Shown here: positions 43,133-55,647 of the stretch, piece after piece
How positions within the stretch are numbered: position 1 is the stretch's first letter
Layout: each line of letters begins with the position of its first letter
Assembly: GCA_029378245.1 (NCBI GenBank)
Contig: JARKIF010000002.1
Location: 2,852,001-2,916,000, forward strand
Source of the DNA: Roridomyces roridus
Lineage: Eukaryota; Basidiomycota; Agaricomycetes; Agaricales; Mycenaceae
Direction of reading: 5' to 3'
Length of the DNA: 64,000 nucleotides
Notes under the pieces: model-generated
What the model was told of the DNA's origin: nothing
The model's input: only the letters and a program-made list of their open reading frames with translations
The model's database searches: none
Translations under genes and position numbers: made by a program

Positions 43133-46100
43133 ATGTTGATTCTTCCCGGGCTATCCGCTCTCTCCGTCCCAAAACGAGAGTCTTACCTGAGCCAAGTCCA
43201 GCGAAAATGCCCATTCATCGTCTCGGTGGATGCGATCTGGATTCATCTCGTCAAATGCACCTCAACGGCCAATGAAGCCATTGTCTCCGATCCCAATTCG
43301 CCTCCGCGACGGGCCTTGGATCACCTCTTGTCCTACGGCGACGACCTGAAGCTCGGCGATACGGATGCGAGGGTTGCGCGCGCCCACAACGTCGTATATG
43401 TGACCCCCAGGCCCGGATCCATTTCCCCGTGGTCGAGCAAGGCCACAGACATCTCTGCCATCTGCAATCTCGACTCTTGTGTCGAGCGATTGGAGAGGGG
43501 CATCGCTTTCGTTTTCAAAACCACAGATGATCGTGTACTCGCACAAGGCGATGTGGAGACTTTTGCTTCTCTCATTCACGACCGCATGACCCAGGTCTTT
43601 CATCTGGTGCCGCCTGCCGAAGAAGATCTCTTCCGCAGCCGAGACCCAAAGCCTCTGCGCGTCGTAGGGGATCTCACCTCCGCGAACAAGGAGCTGGGCC
43701 TTGCTCTCTCTACAGACGAGATGGAGTATCTCGTTAAAGCATACGCTGCCGGCCGGAGCCCTACCGATGCAGAACTTTTCATGTTCGCACAGGTCAACTC
43801 GGAACATTGCCGACACAAGATTTTCAACGCATCCTGGACTATCGATGACAAAGCTATGGACGCGTCGCTTTTCCAGATGATTCGCAACACAGAGAAGATC
43901 AGCGGCGCCAACACCATCTCCGCCTACTCTGATAATGCAGCAGTGCTTCGTGGCCACCCTGCTCCTCGATTTGGAGCAGCCCCCGATGCTTCCAACGCAT
44001 ACCAGTCTCACGAACAGGATATGCCCATCCTTATCAAGGTGGAGACACACAACCACCCCACTGCCGTGTCCCCCTTCCCCGGCGCGGCAACCGGGTCTGG
44101 CGGCGAAATTCGTGACGAGGGTGCTGTTGGCAGAGGCTCAAAACCCAAGGCCGGCCTCGCAGGGTTTACCGTCTCCAATCTTCTCATTCCAGGCTTTGAG
44201 CAGCCGTGGGAAACCGACTTTGGCCGACCAGCCCACATCGCGTCTGCCCTTGATATCATGATCGACGGACCTCTCGGCGCGAGCGCGTTCAATAACGAGT
44301 TCGGGCGCCCGGCCCTGGCTGGCTACTTCCGCACATTTTCCGAGCGAGTTCCTGTGGGCGAAGATGGGGCGGCTCAAGAGGTGCGCGGATACCACAAGCC
44401 CATAATGATTGCAGGCGGGTACGGCAATGTTCGGACGCAGTTCGCGAAAAAGCAGAGCATCGCGCCCGGGGCCAAGATAGTTGTCCTCGGCGGTCCTGGT
44501 TTGCTCATTGGGCTCGGTGGCGGAGCGGCATCCAGTCAGGTTTCCGGCGTCGGTTCTGCCGAGCTAGATTTTGCTTCAGTCCAGCGCGACAATCCCGAGA
44601 TGCAGCGTCGGTGCCAGCAGGTCATCGACAGTTGCGTGAATATGGGCGAACAAAATCCGATCGAGAGTATCCACGATGTCGGCGCTGGCGGTCTATCCAA
44701 CGCGCTTCCTGAACTTGTTCACGATTCGGGCCTGGGAGCAATCTTTGAGATTCGGGATGTGTTGGTGGCGGACTCGTCCATGTCGCCAATGGAAATCTGG
44801 TGCAATGAGAGCCAGGAGCGCTACGTCCTCGCCATTTCTCCTGACAAGTCGGCCGCATTCCAGGCCATTGCCCTCCGGGAACGTTGTCCGTTCTCTATCG
44901 TCGGTGTTGCTACGGCGGAGGAGGAACTTATCGTCACCGACCGCCTCTTATCCCAAGATGTGATCCGCCTCAGCATGTCGACGCTGTTCGGGAAACCACC
45001 CAAGATGTCGCGCACAACTACGACACTGACGCCGTACCGTACACCCTTCGATCCTCTCCTGACTCCGGATGTAACCACCGTCTCCGCCCGCCTCACTCTC
45101 GCTGCCAACCGCGTACTCCGCCTTCCCTCAGTGGCCTCCAAGGCGTTCCTCATCACCATCGGTGACCGCTCTATCACTGGGCTTGTTACGCGTGACCAGA
45201 TGGTGGGCCCATGGCAAGTCCCTGTCGCCGACGTCGCAGTCACCCGCTCGTCATATGGATTCGACGTCCTCTGTGGAGAGGCGATGGCAGTGGGTGAGCG
45301 CACCCCTGTCGCGCTGCTCAACCCTGCAGCATCTGCACGTGTCGCCGTGGTAGAAGCGCTCACCAACCTCGCTGCTGCGTACGTCGGGGATCTGTCGCAG
45401 GTCAAGTTGAGTGCGAATTGGATGTGTGCTGCCTCCAAGGAGGGGGAAGGTGCGGCATTGTATGCAGCGGTGCAGGCTGTTGGGATGGAATTGTGTCCTG
45501 TGTTGGGCGTGGGAATTCCGGTGGGGAAGGACTCGATGTCAATGTCGATGAAATGGCGCGAGGGAATGGAACAGCGCGAGGTTAGCTCGCCGTTGTCGCT
45601 GATCGTCACGGCTTTTGCACCTGTGGAGGATGTTGGCAAGACGTGGACGCCGCAGTTGTCTTGCGACGCTGGGGAGACGATCCTTGTCCTCCTCGATCTC
45701 GGAGGCGGCAAGGCGCGGCTCGGCGGGTCTGCCCTGGCGCAGGTGTTCAAGCAAATTGGGAAAGATGCACCTGACGTCGACGATCCCGCCGTATTGAAAG
45801 CCTTGTTCAATGCTTGTCAGGCTATTCGGAGGGCCGAACCAAATCTGGTGTTGGCATACCACGATCGGTCAGACGGTGGTTTGTTCACGACCATTGCAGA
45901 GATGTCCTTTGCAGGCCATGTCGGCGTGCATCTTTCGCTTCCCTTGCGAGGCGGTCATCATGATCCAATTTCAACTCTGTTCAACGAGGAGTTGGGCGCG
46001 GTGGTGCAGATTCGGGAGGCTCAGCTCAAGCAGTTCACAGAGTTTTTCGTTGAAGCCGGGTTCCCAGCATCCTCGATTCAGGTCGTTGGGAGCGTTAATG

Positions 46101-47128
46101 TGAACCCGGAGAATCAAGGGTTCACCATCGCTTACAACGCCGAGGAGGTCTTTGTCTCTACTCGCCAGGAGTTGCAAAAGATGTGGGCAGAAACCTCTTT
46201 CAAGATGCAGTCGCTCCGAGACAATAGCATCGCTGCGCGAGAGGAGTTCGACCGCATTGATGACCTTTCGCCGACCGGCTTATTCTACGATCTCAAGTTC
46301 TCCCCTTCTCCTGCTCGCAGTTACGTGTCCCGGCCCAAGGTCGCGATCTTACGTGAACAGGGTGTCAATGGTCATGTCGAAATGGCGTGGGCATTCAGCG
46401 CTGCTGGTTTCGAGGCCGTTGATGTGCACATGAGCGATGTTCTCACCGGGAAAACCCAACTGAGCGACTTCCGTGGACTCGCTGCTTGCGGTGGTTTCTC
46501 TTACGGAGATGTTCTTGGCGCTGGAAAAGGCTGGGCTCATTCGATCCTTCTTAATGCCACCGCTCGCGAGGCCTTCTCCGCCTTTTTCGCTCGCGAGGAC
46601 ACATTCACCCTCGCGGTGTGCAACGGATGTCAGTTCCTCAGCCATTTGCGGGAAATTGTCCCTGGCGCACGCGACTTCCCCGACTTTAAGCCGAACAGAA
46701 GTGAGCGCTTTGAGGCGCGCGTGACGATGGTCGAGGTTGTCGACAACGCGGTTACCCGGAACTCGGTTTTCCTGCGCGGTATGGCAGGCTCGAAGTTGCC
46801 TATTGTTGTTGCCCACGGAGAGGGTCGCGTGGAGTTTGCGGCGGCGGACAGGCGGAGTGCAATAGAAACGCAAGGTCTCGTGGGCATTCGATATGTTGAC
46901 GGACGGGGTCTGCCCACAGAGGTTTATCCCGCCAATCCCAATGGCAGTCCCGGAGGAATCACGGGTGTGCAGACTCCCGACGGACGTGTCCTGGCGCTCA
47001 TGCCGCATCCGGAGCGTATTGTCGCAATGGAGAGCAATAGCTGGTATCCGCCCTCCATTGCCAAGGAGTGGTCGACTGTCGGTCCTTGGTTCCAGGTATT
47101 CCAAAATGCACGCAAGTGGTGTCAATAA
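43133..47128 (+). CDS. ADE6: phosphoribosylformylglycinamidine synthase (FGAM synthase)
   Basis: A single open frame of 1331 aa, full length for the large eukaryotic/gammaproteobacterial PurL type. It catalyses ATP- and glutamine-dependent amidation of FGAR to FGAM, step four of purine synthesis, in the cytosol. N-terminal domain: [19 protein letters not shown]. Linker and first AIRS-like domain: [60 protein letters not shown]. Second half: [53 protein letters not shown]-terminal glutaminase: [50 protein letters not shown] with the nucleophile Cys, and LMPHPERIV with the His/Glu partners. It is the longest gene of the window and has no intron, unlike nearly all neighbours. Confidence 0.95.
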   Translation: MLILPGLSALSVPKRESYLSQVQRKCPFIVSVDAIWIHLVKCTSTANEAIVSDPNSPPRRALDHLLSYGDDLKLGDTDARVARAHNVVYVTPRPGSISPWSSKATDISAICNLDSCVERLERGIAFVFKTTDDRVLAQGDVETFASLIHDRMTQVFHLVPPAEEDLFRSRDPKPLRVVGDLTSANKELGLALSTDEMEYLVKAYAAGRSPTDAELFMFAQVNSEHCRHKIFNASWTIDDKAMDASLFQMIRNTEKISGANTISAYSDNAAVLRGHPAPRFGAAPDASNAYQSHEQDMPILIKVETHNHPTAVSPFPGAATGSGGEIRDEGAVGRGSKPKAGLAGFTVSNLLIPGFEQPWETDFGRPAHIASALDIMIDGPLGASAFNNEFGRPALAGYFRTFSERVPVGEDGAAQEVRGYHKPIMIAGGYGNVRTQFAKKQSIAPGAKIVVLGGPGLLIGLGGGAASSQVSGVGSAELDFASVQRDNPEMQRRCQQVIDSCVNMGEQNPIESIHDVGAGGLSNALPELVHDSGLGAIFEIRDVLVADSSMSPMEIWCNESQERYVLAISPDKSAAFQAIALRERCPFSIVGVATAEEELIVTDRLLSQDVIRLSMSTLFGKPPKMSRTTTTLTPYRTPFDPLLTPDVTTVSARLTLAANRVLRLPSVASKAFLITIGDRSITGLVTRDQMVGPWQVPVADVAVTRSSYGFDVLCGEAMAVGERTPVALLNPAASARVAVVEALTNLAAAYVGDLSQVKLSANWMCAASKEGEGAALYAAVQAVGMELCPVLGVGIPVGKDSMSMSMKWREGMEQREVSSPLSLIVTAFAPVEDVGKTWTPQLSCDAGETILVLLDLGGGKARLGGSALAQVFKQIGKDAPDVDDPAVLKALFNACQAIRRAEPNLVLAYHDRSDGGLFTTIAEMSFAGHVGVHLSLPLRGGHHDPISTLFNEELGAVVQIREAQLKQFTEFFVEAGFPASSIQVVGSVNVNPENQGFTIAYNAEEVFVSTRQELQKMWAETSFKMQSLRDNSIAAREEFDRIDDLSPTGLFYDLKFSPSPARSYVSRPKVAILREQGVNGHVEMAWAFSAAGFEAVDVHMSDVLTGKTQLSDFRGLAACGGFSYGDVLGAGKGWAHSILLNATAREAFSAFFAREDTFTLAVCNGCQFLSHLREIVPGARDFPDFKPNRSERFEARVTMVEVVDNAVTRNSVFLRGMAGSKLPIVVAHGEGRVEFAAADRRSAIETQGLVGIRYVDGRGLPTEVYPANPNGSPGGITGVQTPDGRVLALMPHPERIVAMESNSWYPPSIAKEWSTVGPWFQVFQNARKWCQ

Positions 47129-47274
47129 GTGCGTCCATATTCGAGTTTTGACTTTTCTTTTCTGATCGTCGCCTCAGAGTAAGAAATAAAATGTATCGCG
47201 TCCGTGTAGCATTAGTAGACTAGATAAAGTTTGTTGTGATTTGATTGCTTAGTCGCATCTTCCGCCTTGCATGG

Positions 47275-48872
47275 ATGGCCTTTAAAGTCCCCCTCGCACT
47301 TGTGGGCCTCCTCTCAATTCTTCTCTCTGTCGCGGCACAGATTGATGCAGAGGGAAACTTCACGAATACGAGTTCGCCAGGGTGCGTCCACCTTGCAAAA
47401 GCTCAAGCGTCGGCTGACAGTGTGCTGCTAGTTTTGAATCGGACCCATATCTCAAGTACCGACCTCCCTTTGCCCGTTCTCTGCCTGTGCAGATCCTTCT
47501 AACTGGAGTCGTCCTCACCCTCGTGGCCGTCCTCTTTATCCACCTCATTTTTACCGCGCAATACCACTGGCCGCTTGCCCCGGTCAATTATGTTCTCCAG
47601 ATCTCTGGAGTTAGCACTCTCCTCATCTCTTTGGTCGCAACCCTCCATCTCGTGCTCCAAGCTACGATGGAAGAGAGCCAGCATTGGCCTTATATGCTGA
47701 GCTACATCGCAGTCAGTGTCCCACCGCTTGACAACACCACAGTCAACGGATGGAATCTGGCGCAGAAAGCGACTTGGATGATTATGAATGCATCCACCTC
47801 TGGCCTTATCCAGGTGCGTGTCCCAGCTTGCTTCTATCCGAAACATGTACTAATCGCCGTCTAGATCACACATATCCAGTTCCTCACTCTACTCTATCCG
47901 TCTCGATTGGAGGCGAGACTCATATTCGCCTTACTAGGACCACTAGCAATCGTTGCAGCCATAATGCAACTCATTCCAATAAGTGGCTCCAACAGTGTCA
48001 ATCTTATTGCGTCCGAAATCCGAAATGTGTGCAACGCGACTCTGTCCGTACTCTTTACCACTGCCCTTTTCATTTGGGGACTTTTGGTGCGCCGCAAGGA
48101 CGCCTGGCGCACGGACGGCGGAACTGCGGCCTTTGGATGCGGAGCCCTTGCCCTCGCTCTCGTCAGCACAGGGCTTAATTTCCTCTATGTCCCGAGGGAA
48201 GAGGAGTATATGTGGCTGCCGGGACTGATGTGGGCCGTAGTTCTCTGGCAGAGCTTTCTCGGATGGTGGTGGTGGGTAGGCGCAGGCAACGAGACTTTGG
48301 AGAAGGAAGAGCTCGAGCGCATGGAGAAACGGCAAGCCAAGCGGGCCGCGAAAAAGATGGAGGCTCGGCAACGCCGCAGTGAAACCAAGGCACGGGCCAA
48401 AGTTGCTCTGAGAGGCGTTGCAGGAGTTCTCAGCCGTCGCAACAAAACACCACCTGGTCAATCGGTCTCTCCTCCGCCATCCCCAGTTGCTCCCACTGGC
48501 GGCCCTGCATCCTCTGTCTCGCTCGCGTCATCATCCTCTGCCACCACGTCTGCATTGCCACATTTCATTCCCTTGTTTCTTCGCCAGTGGTATCACTCCC
48601 TGCGAATTGCACATAATGTTGCTGCCCACCAGCAGGCTGTCGAGCACGAGGAACGGATACGAGAGCTTGAGCGCACGGATGCGATGCGGCCTGGGTGGGG
48701 ACTGGGTAGTTTTGCGTGGAGGACCGACAGGAGGAGACGGAAGCCGGAAGAGGAGGACGAGTTGGAAGAGTATGAGCTGCATGACCGGACGACGGCTGTG
48801 GCAAGGCCCAGAGGTTTTTTGTTATGGGGTCCGCTTGGCCAGTGGCGATTAAAGGACTCTACTGTGTATTGA
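47275..48872 (+). CDS. fungal multi-spanning membrane protein, hypothetical
   Basis: Three exons. A signal-like N-terminus MAFKVPLALVGLLSILLSV is followed by a short lumenal part with Asn-x-Ser/Thr sites (NFTNTSS). After the first intron come FESDPYLKYRPPFARSLPVQ and about seven membrane helices (LTGVVLTLVAVLFIHLIF, VSTLLISLVATLHLVL, FALLGPLAIVAAIMQLIPIS, LWQSFLGWWWWVGAG). A long basic helix follows (LEKEELERMEKRQAKRAAKK), then a Ser/Pro-rich tail. The charged tail is likely cytosolic. I have seen similar proteins in basidiomycete and ascomycete genomes without assigned function. The gene follows ADE6 by 146 nt in the same direction. Confidence 0.65.
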
Positions 48873-48966
48873 TCTGTGTACATTACTAAGCTTGGAGGAC
48901 AAATCACGCCGAACCGTCTCCCTTCAACTTGTTCCTCGCGTCGGGAATTGTCCTGCGCACACCCTC

Positions 48967-49776
48967 ATGCTGCAGCGCTCGCTGCGATGCACGCGCTTTC
49001 CTCGGCGCGATCCCCGTATTCTAACTGCCGTGCATTCGATACCCCGTCCTGAAAGCACCTTCGTCTCAATGACGCCGGACAAGCTGCTTTACACAGGACC
49101 TTTGACGGCAACTTTCAAACGGCTGAAAATCTTCAGTCTATCTTCACTTGGACTTTGTGCAACACTCACTCCGTTTATGTTCGCCATCGAGACGACCAGT
49201 CTTCCGTGGTCTGCACGTGCGATTCTCGCTGGAACGGCGCTCAGCACTTCCGGTGTGAGCACGGGCTTAATTGCTTGGGCCGGAAGTAGCTATGTGACTG
49301 CACTCCAGCGCTAGCAAAGCCGCCGACAACACCATTCGCGACCTGGAGCTTACCACCCTAACTCTATCTCTCCAGCCTCGGATTACCCGGGTCCGCGGCG
49401 CATCTCATGTGTATTCATTCACTGAATGCCCTTAGGTCTTTGATCCTCTCTTTTTCGTGTCCACCAACCGCGCGTTTGCAAAATGGGAACTTGCCCAGCT
49501 TGTTTTGCTTCCAGCGGATCTGAGGAACACCATCCCGGGGCAAGAAGAGACCGTAGCGGAAACTACGGATGCAAAGGGTCGTGTGTTGGGTCGGTGGGTT
49601 GTGAAATGGGGCGAGGGTGGTGAGGGTACCTGTCATGAGGTTGGCAAGGTTGTGAAGTGAGTGCAAAAGGTCGTATTCAACTTTGAGCTGATTCCAAGCA
49701 CAGATATTTTAACCTCCACGACGAGTTGCTACCGTCCTTGTCGGAAGTGCCAGGACCGGGCGCAGCGAAGGCGTAA
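48967..49776 (+). CDS. TMEM70/TMEM186-like mitochondrial membrane protein, frame broken by one extra base
   Basis: It starts MLQRSLRCTRFPRRDPRIL, a basic presequence-like end. The core LLYTGPLTATFKRLKIFSLS and the helical hairpin SLGLCATLTPFMFAIETTSL / ARAILAGTALSTSGVSTGLI match the two-helix layout of TMEM70/186-type inner-membrane assembly factors. The frame stops at TAG 49312-49314 after YVTALQR. Ignoring one base lets it continue SKAADNTIRDLELTTLTLSL, and after an intron VFDPLFFVSTNRAFAKWELA, which is clearly the rest of the protein. It ends after a last exon with YFNLHDELLPSLSEV (stop 49776). Either an indel error, a real mutation or stop-codon-linked frameshifting. Confidence 0.55.
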
Positions 49777-49860
49777 AATACGGTGAATGTATTAATGGAA
49801 TCTATACTCGCTGCTCTCCGCTGTGTGATTCTCATAATTTATTGTGCATGCTACATCTCG

Positions 49861-51284
49861 CTACAGCTTCGCCTTTGACGATGTGAACTTGACGCCCCGA
49901 TCCTCAAGCACCGTCTTAGAGACTTTCCCTACCAACGGGAAGCCCTTGGTGTGTATGGCCGCGTGCTCCGAGCTCGCTTGTTTCAGCGCCACGCGTGCGG
50001 CGATACCCTGTGAGATGACCGCCAGCTGTAATACGCCAAGTTAATCCGTTGTACAAGGACAGTACCAGAGACAACTTACCCGGAAAATCATCCAGCTCCG
50101 GACAAAGACCATCTCCTTGATCGGGTAGGACTGGTTTGTGAGGCGGCAGTACTCGCGCTCGAGATCCTCCAGCGGAATCGGCTGCTCCTCTGTCGTGCCC
50201 TTGAAACCACGCATGAACGGCCGTTCTGGGTCGAGCGACATGTCACTTGATTTTATGGACCAAGGGATTGTGAGGTTGCCGAGGTCGGCAAGCGGACTGC
50301 CGAGGGTGCAGAGTTCCCAGTCGAGGATGGCAATGACACGGTTCTCCGTGGGGTGGAAGATGAGGTTGTCAAGCTTATAGTCCCCATGCACGATCCGCAG
50401 CCCAGTCTTCTTCTCGTTGGGGAGATTCTGACGGTACCAGGCCATGAGTTCGTCAAAGAATGGGATGGCGCCGACGGGCTGTTTCGTGTCGAGGTCTACA
50501 ACTGCGGCTTGCGCGCTGGAGACACGCGACATTGACTTGAGTTGACGCGGGAAGTAGTCGGACGAGGGGCCGAATGTGGCCAGACCAACGTCGGCGGGAG
50601 AGATGGAACCCAGCGCTGCGAGGGCAGCAACGGCGGAGAGCCAACTATAGGATATTAGAACAGCTGGGATGGTTACGATGGTCCCCTCACCATTCGCGTC
50701 GGTCCTTGGGCGACACTTCAGGCATTCTGGCATCGGTGAAAATGCGACCGTCCACAAACTCCATAACGTAGAAAGGAGTGCCGATGATGGATTTGTCTTC
50801 ACACAGAATAATGGGCTCGGGGACTGGGACGTGCTGGGCAGAAGGGGTATTGGGGTCGGTATTGTGGGTGTGGAGGGCGCGAAGCATCGCGTATTCGCGC
50901 TCAATTTGGTGGGCGGTAGCAGAGATGAGCTTCCCTGCGGGCTTCTTGCGCATTACGAGCTTGGTTTTGCTGAGAAATTCAGCAAAGATATAGCAGGTGG
51001 GATGGTGCTCCCGTACTTGGCATCTGTTAGAAAGTAGGTCGGATTCGACTTGGTTGGCGTCAAGAAATGTGCGGGAGCAGCATGAAAACCAGAATACCTG
51101 TCCGAACTGAAGAGGGTGGGTGTCAGTGCTGCCGGCGGGAATTCAAGGCGTTTACCTTGAACTGCTTGACGTCTATGGGGCCCTTGAGCGCCTTGACATT
51201 CTTGAGCAGATAGGTGGTGAGAGACTGGACGTCGATATTGGCGCGGACTTCGCCAAACTCGCCCCCGACTTTCTTGCTGGCCAT
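49861..51284 (-). CDS. ACAD11-like phosphotransferase (APH/choline-kinase fold)
   Basis: About six exons. Start [20 protein letters not shown] at 51284, followed by [20 protein letters not shown] and [10 protein letters not shown], the ATP-loop region. [20 protein letters not shown] supplies the lysine and the following helix. [20 protein letters not shown] and [11 protein letters not shown] form the hinge. The catalytic loop is [17 protein letters not shown], and the metal-binding motif is [19 protein letters not shown]. These match the N-terminal kinase-like domain of ACAD10/11, which phosphorylates 4-hydroxyacyl-CoAs in fatty-acid catabolism. Here the domain stands alone without the dehydrogenase, as is usual in fungi. 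No signal is visible; mitochondrial or peroxisomal location is possible. The substrate is inferred. Confidence 0.85.
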
Positions 51285-51887
51285 GAGAGAGAGAGAGCAA
51301 GAACCCGGTGCTTGAGGACCCGAAGCATGAGATTTGATGGCGTATTAGGCGACCGCTGCTTTTGCTCCTCCAATCCATCTTCAAAGTTCAATGAATCTCG
51401 GAATGCCTCGGAGGTCGTATGCAGCATGGAATGGTCCTGAAAACAATTTTGTGTGGAAAAAGGACCTGAATTGAACACCCAACCGAGTTACCGAGGGAGA
51501 CTGCTCTCGATCAATTATCCCCTCTGGAATCCTCTCGCGCCCGTCCATCTTGTCCCGACTCTCCATCCTTGCAGTGCCAGATTCCGGGCTATGCATACGG
51601 GATCGCGACGTCGTTGGGGCGCGTCATGTACACTGCATCACCATCAGGCCTAAACGAGGCGCACGGCCTTGCCTATTCCTGCCACCATGACTTCAGACTC
51701 ATCCTTACTCTTGTCCACCAACTCCTATATGGATACCTCTTAATCCACGTCAGTCCAAGATCCCTATGCTTTACACTGCGTTGATATGCGATGCACAGTG
51801 CGATCTGGCCAAGTCTTACTGTCAGCCACCTCGAATAGTCCTTCTTCCTACAAGTAGCGCCCGCAGCACGCGACGAGCCTGACGACC
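51285..51887. other. intergenic region between divergent genes
   Basis: About 600 nt between the starts of the ACAD11-like gene and the DUF6699 gene. Only short frames without family resemblance are present. No RNA gene or repeat is seen; it holds both promoters. Confidence 0.45.
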
Positions 51888-52886
51888 ATGTCTGCCCCGT
51901 TCATCTACACCCCACAATCCGAATACCATGCCCACCTCCCCCACTACCCTTTATTCACTCGCCCGTTTCAACAATCGCCGTTCAATGTAACCCAGACGAT
52001 ATACCCATCCTCGCCCTACGTTGGCCCGCCGCTTTCCGAGCACGGTACTCCACCACCGTTTTCTGCGGCCGGCTTCAGGAATGATCAGGGCTCAAACAGC
52101 GGTTGGGGTACACGGCGCAGGAGGCGGCCTTCCTGGCACGGCACGAGTTCGCCCAGAGTTACACCATTTATACCCCCTCTTCATCTGTCTCCTTCGCTCG
52201 ATGGCAGAATCCCCCTGGACCATGGCGGACCCCATTCAGCGCCGCCCCAATGGCCTACGACCTCGCCTTATCTCTATCCAACGACACCCTTCATGCCCAA
52301 CGTGCCCATCTACCCATCGTCCAATTATGTCCCTGGATACCCGCAGTTGTACAGTCAACCGCCGCCCCAGATTCACCCGTGGCTCAACGGTGATGCGCCA
52401 TCGCACGAGTTTTGTTTCGACTTGTCCATGAGCTCCTTCCATCCCCAGCGCCTCGTCGGCCCAGACCACGCTGTGCCGCTCACCTTGGCGGATCTGCAAT
52501 CGCCTGCATTCCACCCTCCCGTCACCAAGCTGAGGATTGTCTGCGACCAGATACCAAACTGGCCGGTCGATCTCGTGTATGGGGTCAACGGATTCGGAGG
52601 GCCGCCAATCACATTGGGTGATATCCTCGTCGCGATACATCAGAAGCTACACCAACGAATATCGCATTCAGATTTTGCGAGGCTTTCTGTGCACGAGGTT
52701 GGCGAGGTCACGCGCGCATTCATGAATCGGTGCAGGCTCGAGAGCACGCGGCGCGGGATTGCATTTCACTCGGACTCGGAGGAGCGGCAACAGGGAGTGA
52801 AGGTAGTGGATTTCTTGGTGGGAAAGACGATGTTCCGGGGGCTGGTGAGGACAGCGGATGGGTATATCAAGATGGTGGTAGCTTAG
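51888..52886 (+). CDS. DUF6699-domain protein
   Basis: A single exon of 332 aa. The first 170 residues are disordered, rich in Pro, Tyr, Ser and His (MSAPFIYTPQSEYHAHLPHY onwards). The C-terminal domain (about 185-332) has VPLTLADLQSPAFHPPVTKL, RIVCDQIPNWPVDLVYG, ITLGDILVAIHQKLHQRI and SDFARLSVHEVGEVTRAFM, ending with a strand YIKMVVA. This is the DUF6699 pattern common in mushroom-forming fungi, where many paralogues exist and no function is known. The compact alpha/beta domain is cytosolic in all likelihood. The gene is unusual for this window in lacking an intron. Confidence 0.8.
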   Translation: MSAPFIYTPQSEYHAHLPHYPLFTRPFQQSPFNVTQTIYPSSPYVGPPLSEHGTPPPFSAAGFRNDQGSNSGWGTRRRRRPSWHGTSSPRVTPFIPPLHLSPSLDGRIPLDHGGPHSAPPQWPTTSPYLYPTTPFMPNVPIYPSSNYVPGYPQLYSQPPPQIHPWLNGDAPSHEFCFDLSMSSFHPQRLVGPDHAVPLTLADLQSPAFHPPVTKLRIVCDQIPNWPVDLVYGVNGFGGPPITLGDILVAIHQKLHQRISHSDFARLSVHEVGEVTRAFMNRCRLESTRRGIAFHSDSEERQQGVKVVDFLVGKTMFRGLVRTADGYIKMVVA

Positions 52887-53039
52887 TCTACTATGTGTTG
52901 GAAGGAGGGAAGGAAGGCGGTAGCAGGGATTTTGTTGTAGCAGGTTGTAGCCGACTTGTATTGCACTTTGTTTGCATCTGGAAACTTCTTCGGCAAGGCG
53001 CTTACATCACGTCAAATTTTCACCTTTCCCTCTTCTTTC

Positions 53040-55401
53040 ATGTTCTCAGCAGCGAGACCCCTCCGCGCTGCTGTCGCCCGCGCGGGCCCCAATGTCGTTC
53101 GTCGTCCATTCTTGCCTATGCCCTTCCTCACCATCTTGTAGGCTGCCCCGCGATCCGTGCTCGCACGGTGGGCTTCGTCAAAAGTCAACGGTACGTGTCC
53201 CTCCAAAAAAAAACCTCCCGAGTCTTTCTCATTCTTTTCCCTCAGGCCCGGTCGTCGGTATTGACTTGGGCACAACCAACTCGTGTGTTTCCATCATGGA
53301 GGGCAAGACCTCCCGTGTGATTGAGAACGCCGAGGGTGCCCGCACAACACCGTCCGTAGTCGCCTTTGCCAAGCACGGCGAACGTCTAGTCGGTCTTCCT
53401 GCGAAGCGGCAGGCCGTTGTGAACGCGACGAACACGGTCTTTGCGTTCAAGCGTCTCATCGGTCGGCAGTTCAAGGACAAGGAAGTTACTGACGATCGGA
53501 AACACTGGCACGTCCATGCTGCTGCCCTCTTTTCACTCTTCTGATTCCCTGTACAGGCCCTTCACCGTCGTTGCCAAGTCCGACGGCCGGCCAGCGGTTC
53601 AGGTCGAGTACGACGGCCAAAAGAAACAATTTGTAAGCATTCTACTCTCCCACCATACCCGTCTCTGACATGTTCCCCAGTCGGCTGAGGAGTTATCGTC
53701 AATGGTCCTGGGTAAAATGCGTGACACTGCTGAGCAATATCTGAATCAGAAGGTCAAGTGAGTCATATTCCTTGACTGTCGTCCGAGCTGTCCATTAACT
53801 TTTCCAAGCCACGCTGTCGTCACGGTCCCCGCCTACTTCAACGATGCGCAACGACAAGCCACCAAGGACGCCGGTCAGATTGCTGGTCTCGAGGTCCTCC
53901 GTGTCATCAACGAACCCACGGCTGCTGCGCTCGCATACGGACTGGACAAGGACAGCAAGGCCAAGGTTGTCGCTGTTTACGATCTCGGTGGTGGAACCTT
54001 TGATATCTCTATCCTCGAAATGCACGATGGTGTCTACGAGGTGAAATCGACCAACGGAGACACTCATCTTGGTGGAGAGGACTTTGACATCCTGCTCGTC
54101 GACCACATCCTCAACGAATTCAAGGCTGAGAACGGCATCGACCTCAACGGCGACCGCATGGCTATCCAGCGTATTCGTGAGGCTGCTGAGAAGGCCAAGA
54201 TCGAGCTTTCGTCTACTACCCAGACCGAGATCAACCTGCCCTTCATCACCGCGGACGCCTCCGGCCCCAAGCACATCAACTCGAAGCTCATGCGCTCCAA
54301 GTTCGAGGCCCTCGTTGCTCCTCTCATCCAGCGCACCGTTGCCCCCTGCAAGAAGGCTCTCGCCGATGCCGGTCTCAAGTCCAGCGACATCAACGAGGTC
54401 ATCCTCGTCGGTGGCATGACCCGTATGCCCCGTGTCACCGAGACCGTCAAGAGCGTTTTCGGCCGCGAGCCCAGCAAGGGTGTCAACCCCGATGAGGCTG
54501 TCGCTATCGGTGCTTCGATCCAGGGTGGTGTCCTCGCCGGCAATGTCACCGACGTTCTGCTCCTCGATGTCACTCCCCTCTCTCTCGGTTGGTTTTTTCT
54601 TCCTGCACTCGTGACTTGTGCTAATTATCGTTCTCAGGTATCGAGACTCTGGGTGGTATCATGACCAAGCTCATCACTCGTAACACCACCATCCCGACCA
54701 AGAAGTCCCAGGTCTTTTCCACGGCCGCCGATGGTCAGACCGCCATCGAGGTCAAGATCTTCCAGGGTGAACGTGAGCTCGTTGCGGACAACAAGCTCCT
54801 CGGCAACTTCAACCTCGTCGGCATCCCCCCGGCTCCCAAGGGTGTCCCCCAGATCGAGATCACCTTCGACATCGATGCTGACGGTATCGTGAACGTCTCG
54901 GCCAAGGACAAGGCTACCGGCAAGGACCAGTCCATGACCATTGCCTCTTCGTCTGGTCTCAGTGATTCGGATATCAACAAGATGGTCTCGGATGCTGAGC
55001 AGTACGCCGAGACGGACAAGGAGCGCCGTGAGCTCATCGAGCAGGCCAACAAGGCTGACTCGGTTATCGCTGACACTGAGAAGGGTCAGTCTACTTTTAT
55101 ATCCTCCTTTCCCAATTGCTGATTGATTTGAACAGCCATGAGCGAATTCAAGGACCAACTCGACGCCACCGACAAGGAGAAGGTCACCAAGCTCATCGCT
55201 GAGCTCCGTGAGATTGCTCTCAAGGGCCAGGCCGGTGATGCCAGCGTCTCGTCCGAGAACATCCGGGAAAAGATCAACGAGACCCAACAGGCGTCCCTCG
55301 GTTTGTTCCAGAAGGTCTACGAGAAGAAGAACGCCGAGAACGCGAACAGCACTTCCGAGTCCTCTGAGCCCGCAGAGGAGAAGAAGGAGGAGAAGAACTA
55401 G
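53040..55401 (+). CDS. SSC1: mitochondrial Hsp70 chaperone
   Basis: Seven or more exons. The presequence [18 protein letters not shown] is joined through a 48-nt intron (53097-53144) to [17 protein letters not shown]; without this splice a TAG would interrupt the frame. The ATPase domain follows: [68 protein letters not shown]. The substrate-binding domain has [20 protein letters not shown], and the lid ends with an Ala/Glu/Lys-rich tail EEKKEEKN. It drives import and folding of matrix proteins as part of the presequence translocase motor with Tim44 and Mge1. Codons in the long exons are strongly biased to C-ending forms, as in highly expressed fungal genes. The start is preceded by a pyrimidine-rich stretch typical of strong promoters. 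Confidence 0.95.
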
Positions 55402-55647
55402 ACACTTCATTGCTTCTGGTCCCCTTCTTTCTCGCGTTGCCTGGTCGAGGCACCACTCACGCGCGACGCATCATGGCATGATTAGACGAAAAGTACTGCA
55501 TACTTATACTTTACTTGCATCCACTATGGTACATCGATACTTAACCTCCCCCGCTCAATCTTGTCGATTAGGAAAAGAATGAAAAGAAAAAGATTGAAAT
55601 ATTCCGTTTTGATCCGAGTCTTCTAATTCCCAGGGTTCGGTTCCCTC

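Noticed and set aside
44821..45810. A 329-aa minus-strand frame inside ADE6
   Set aside because: Shadow frame opposite a strongly conserved coding region with biased codons; no start context or homology.
53097..53144. In-frame TAG in the SSC1 presequence as a disabling mutation
   Set aside because: A 48-nt GT-AG intron with a branch-like CTCAC removes it and gives a normal mitochondrial presequence.
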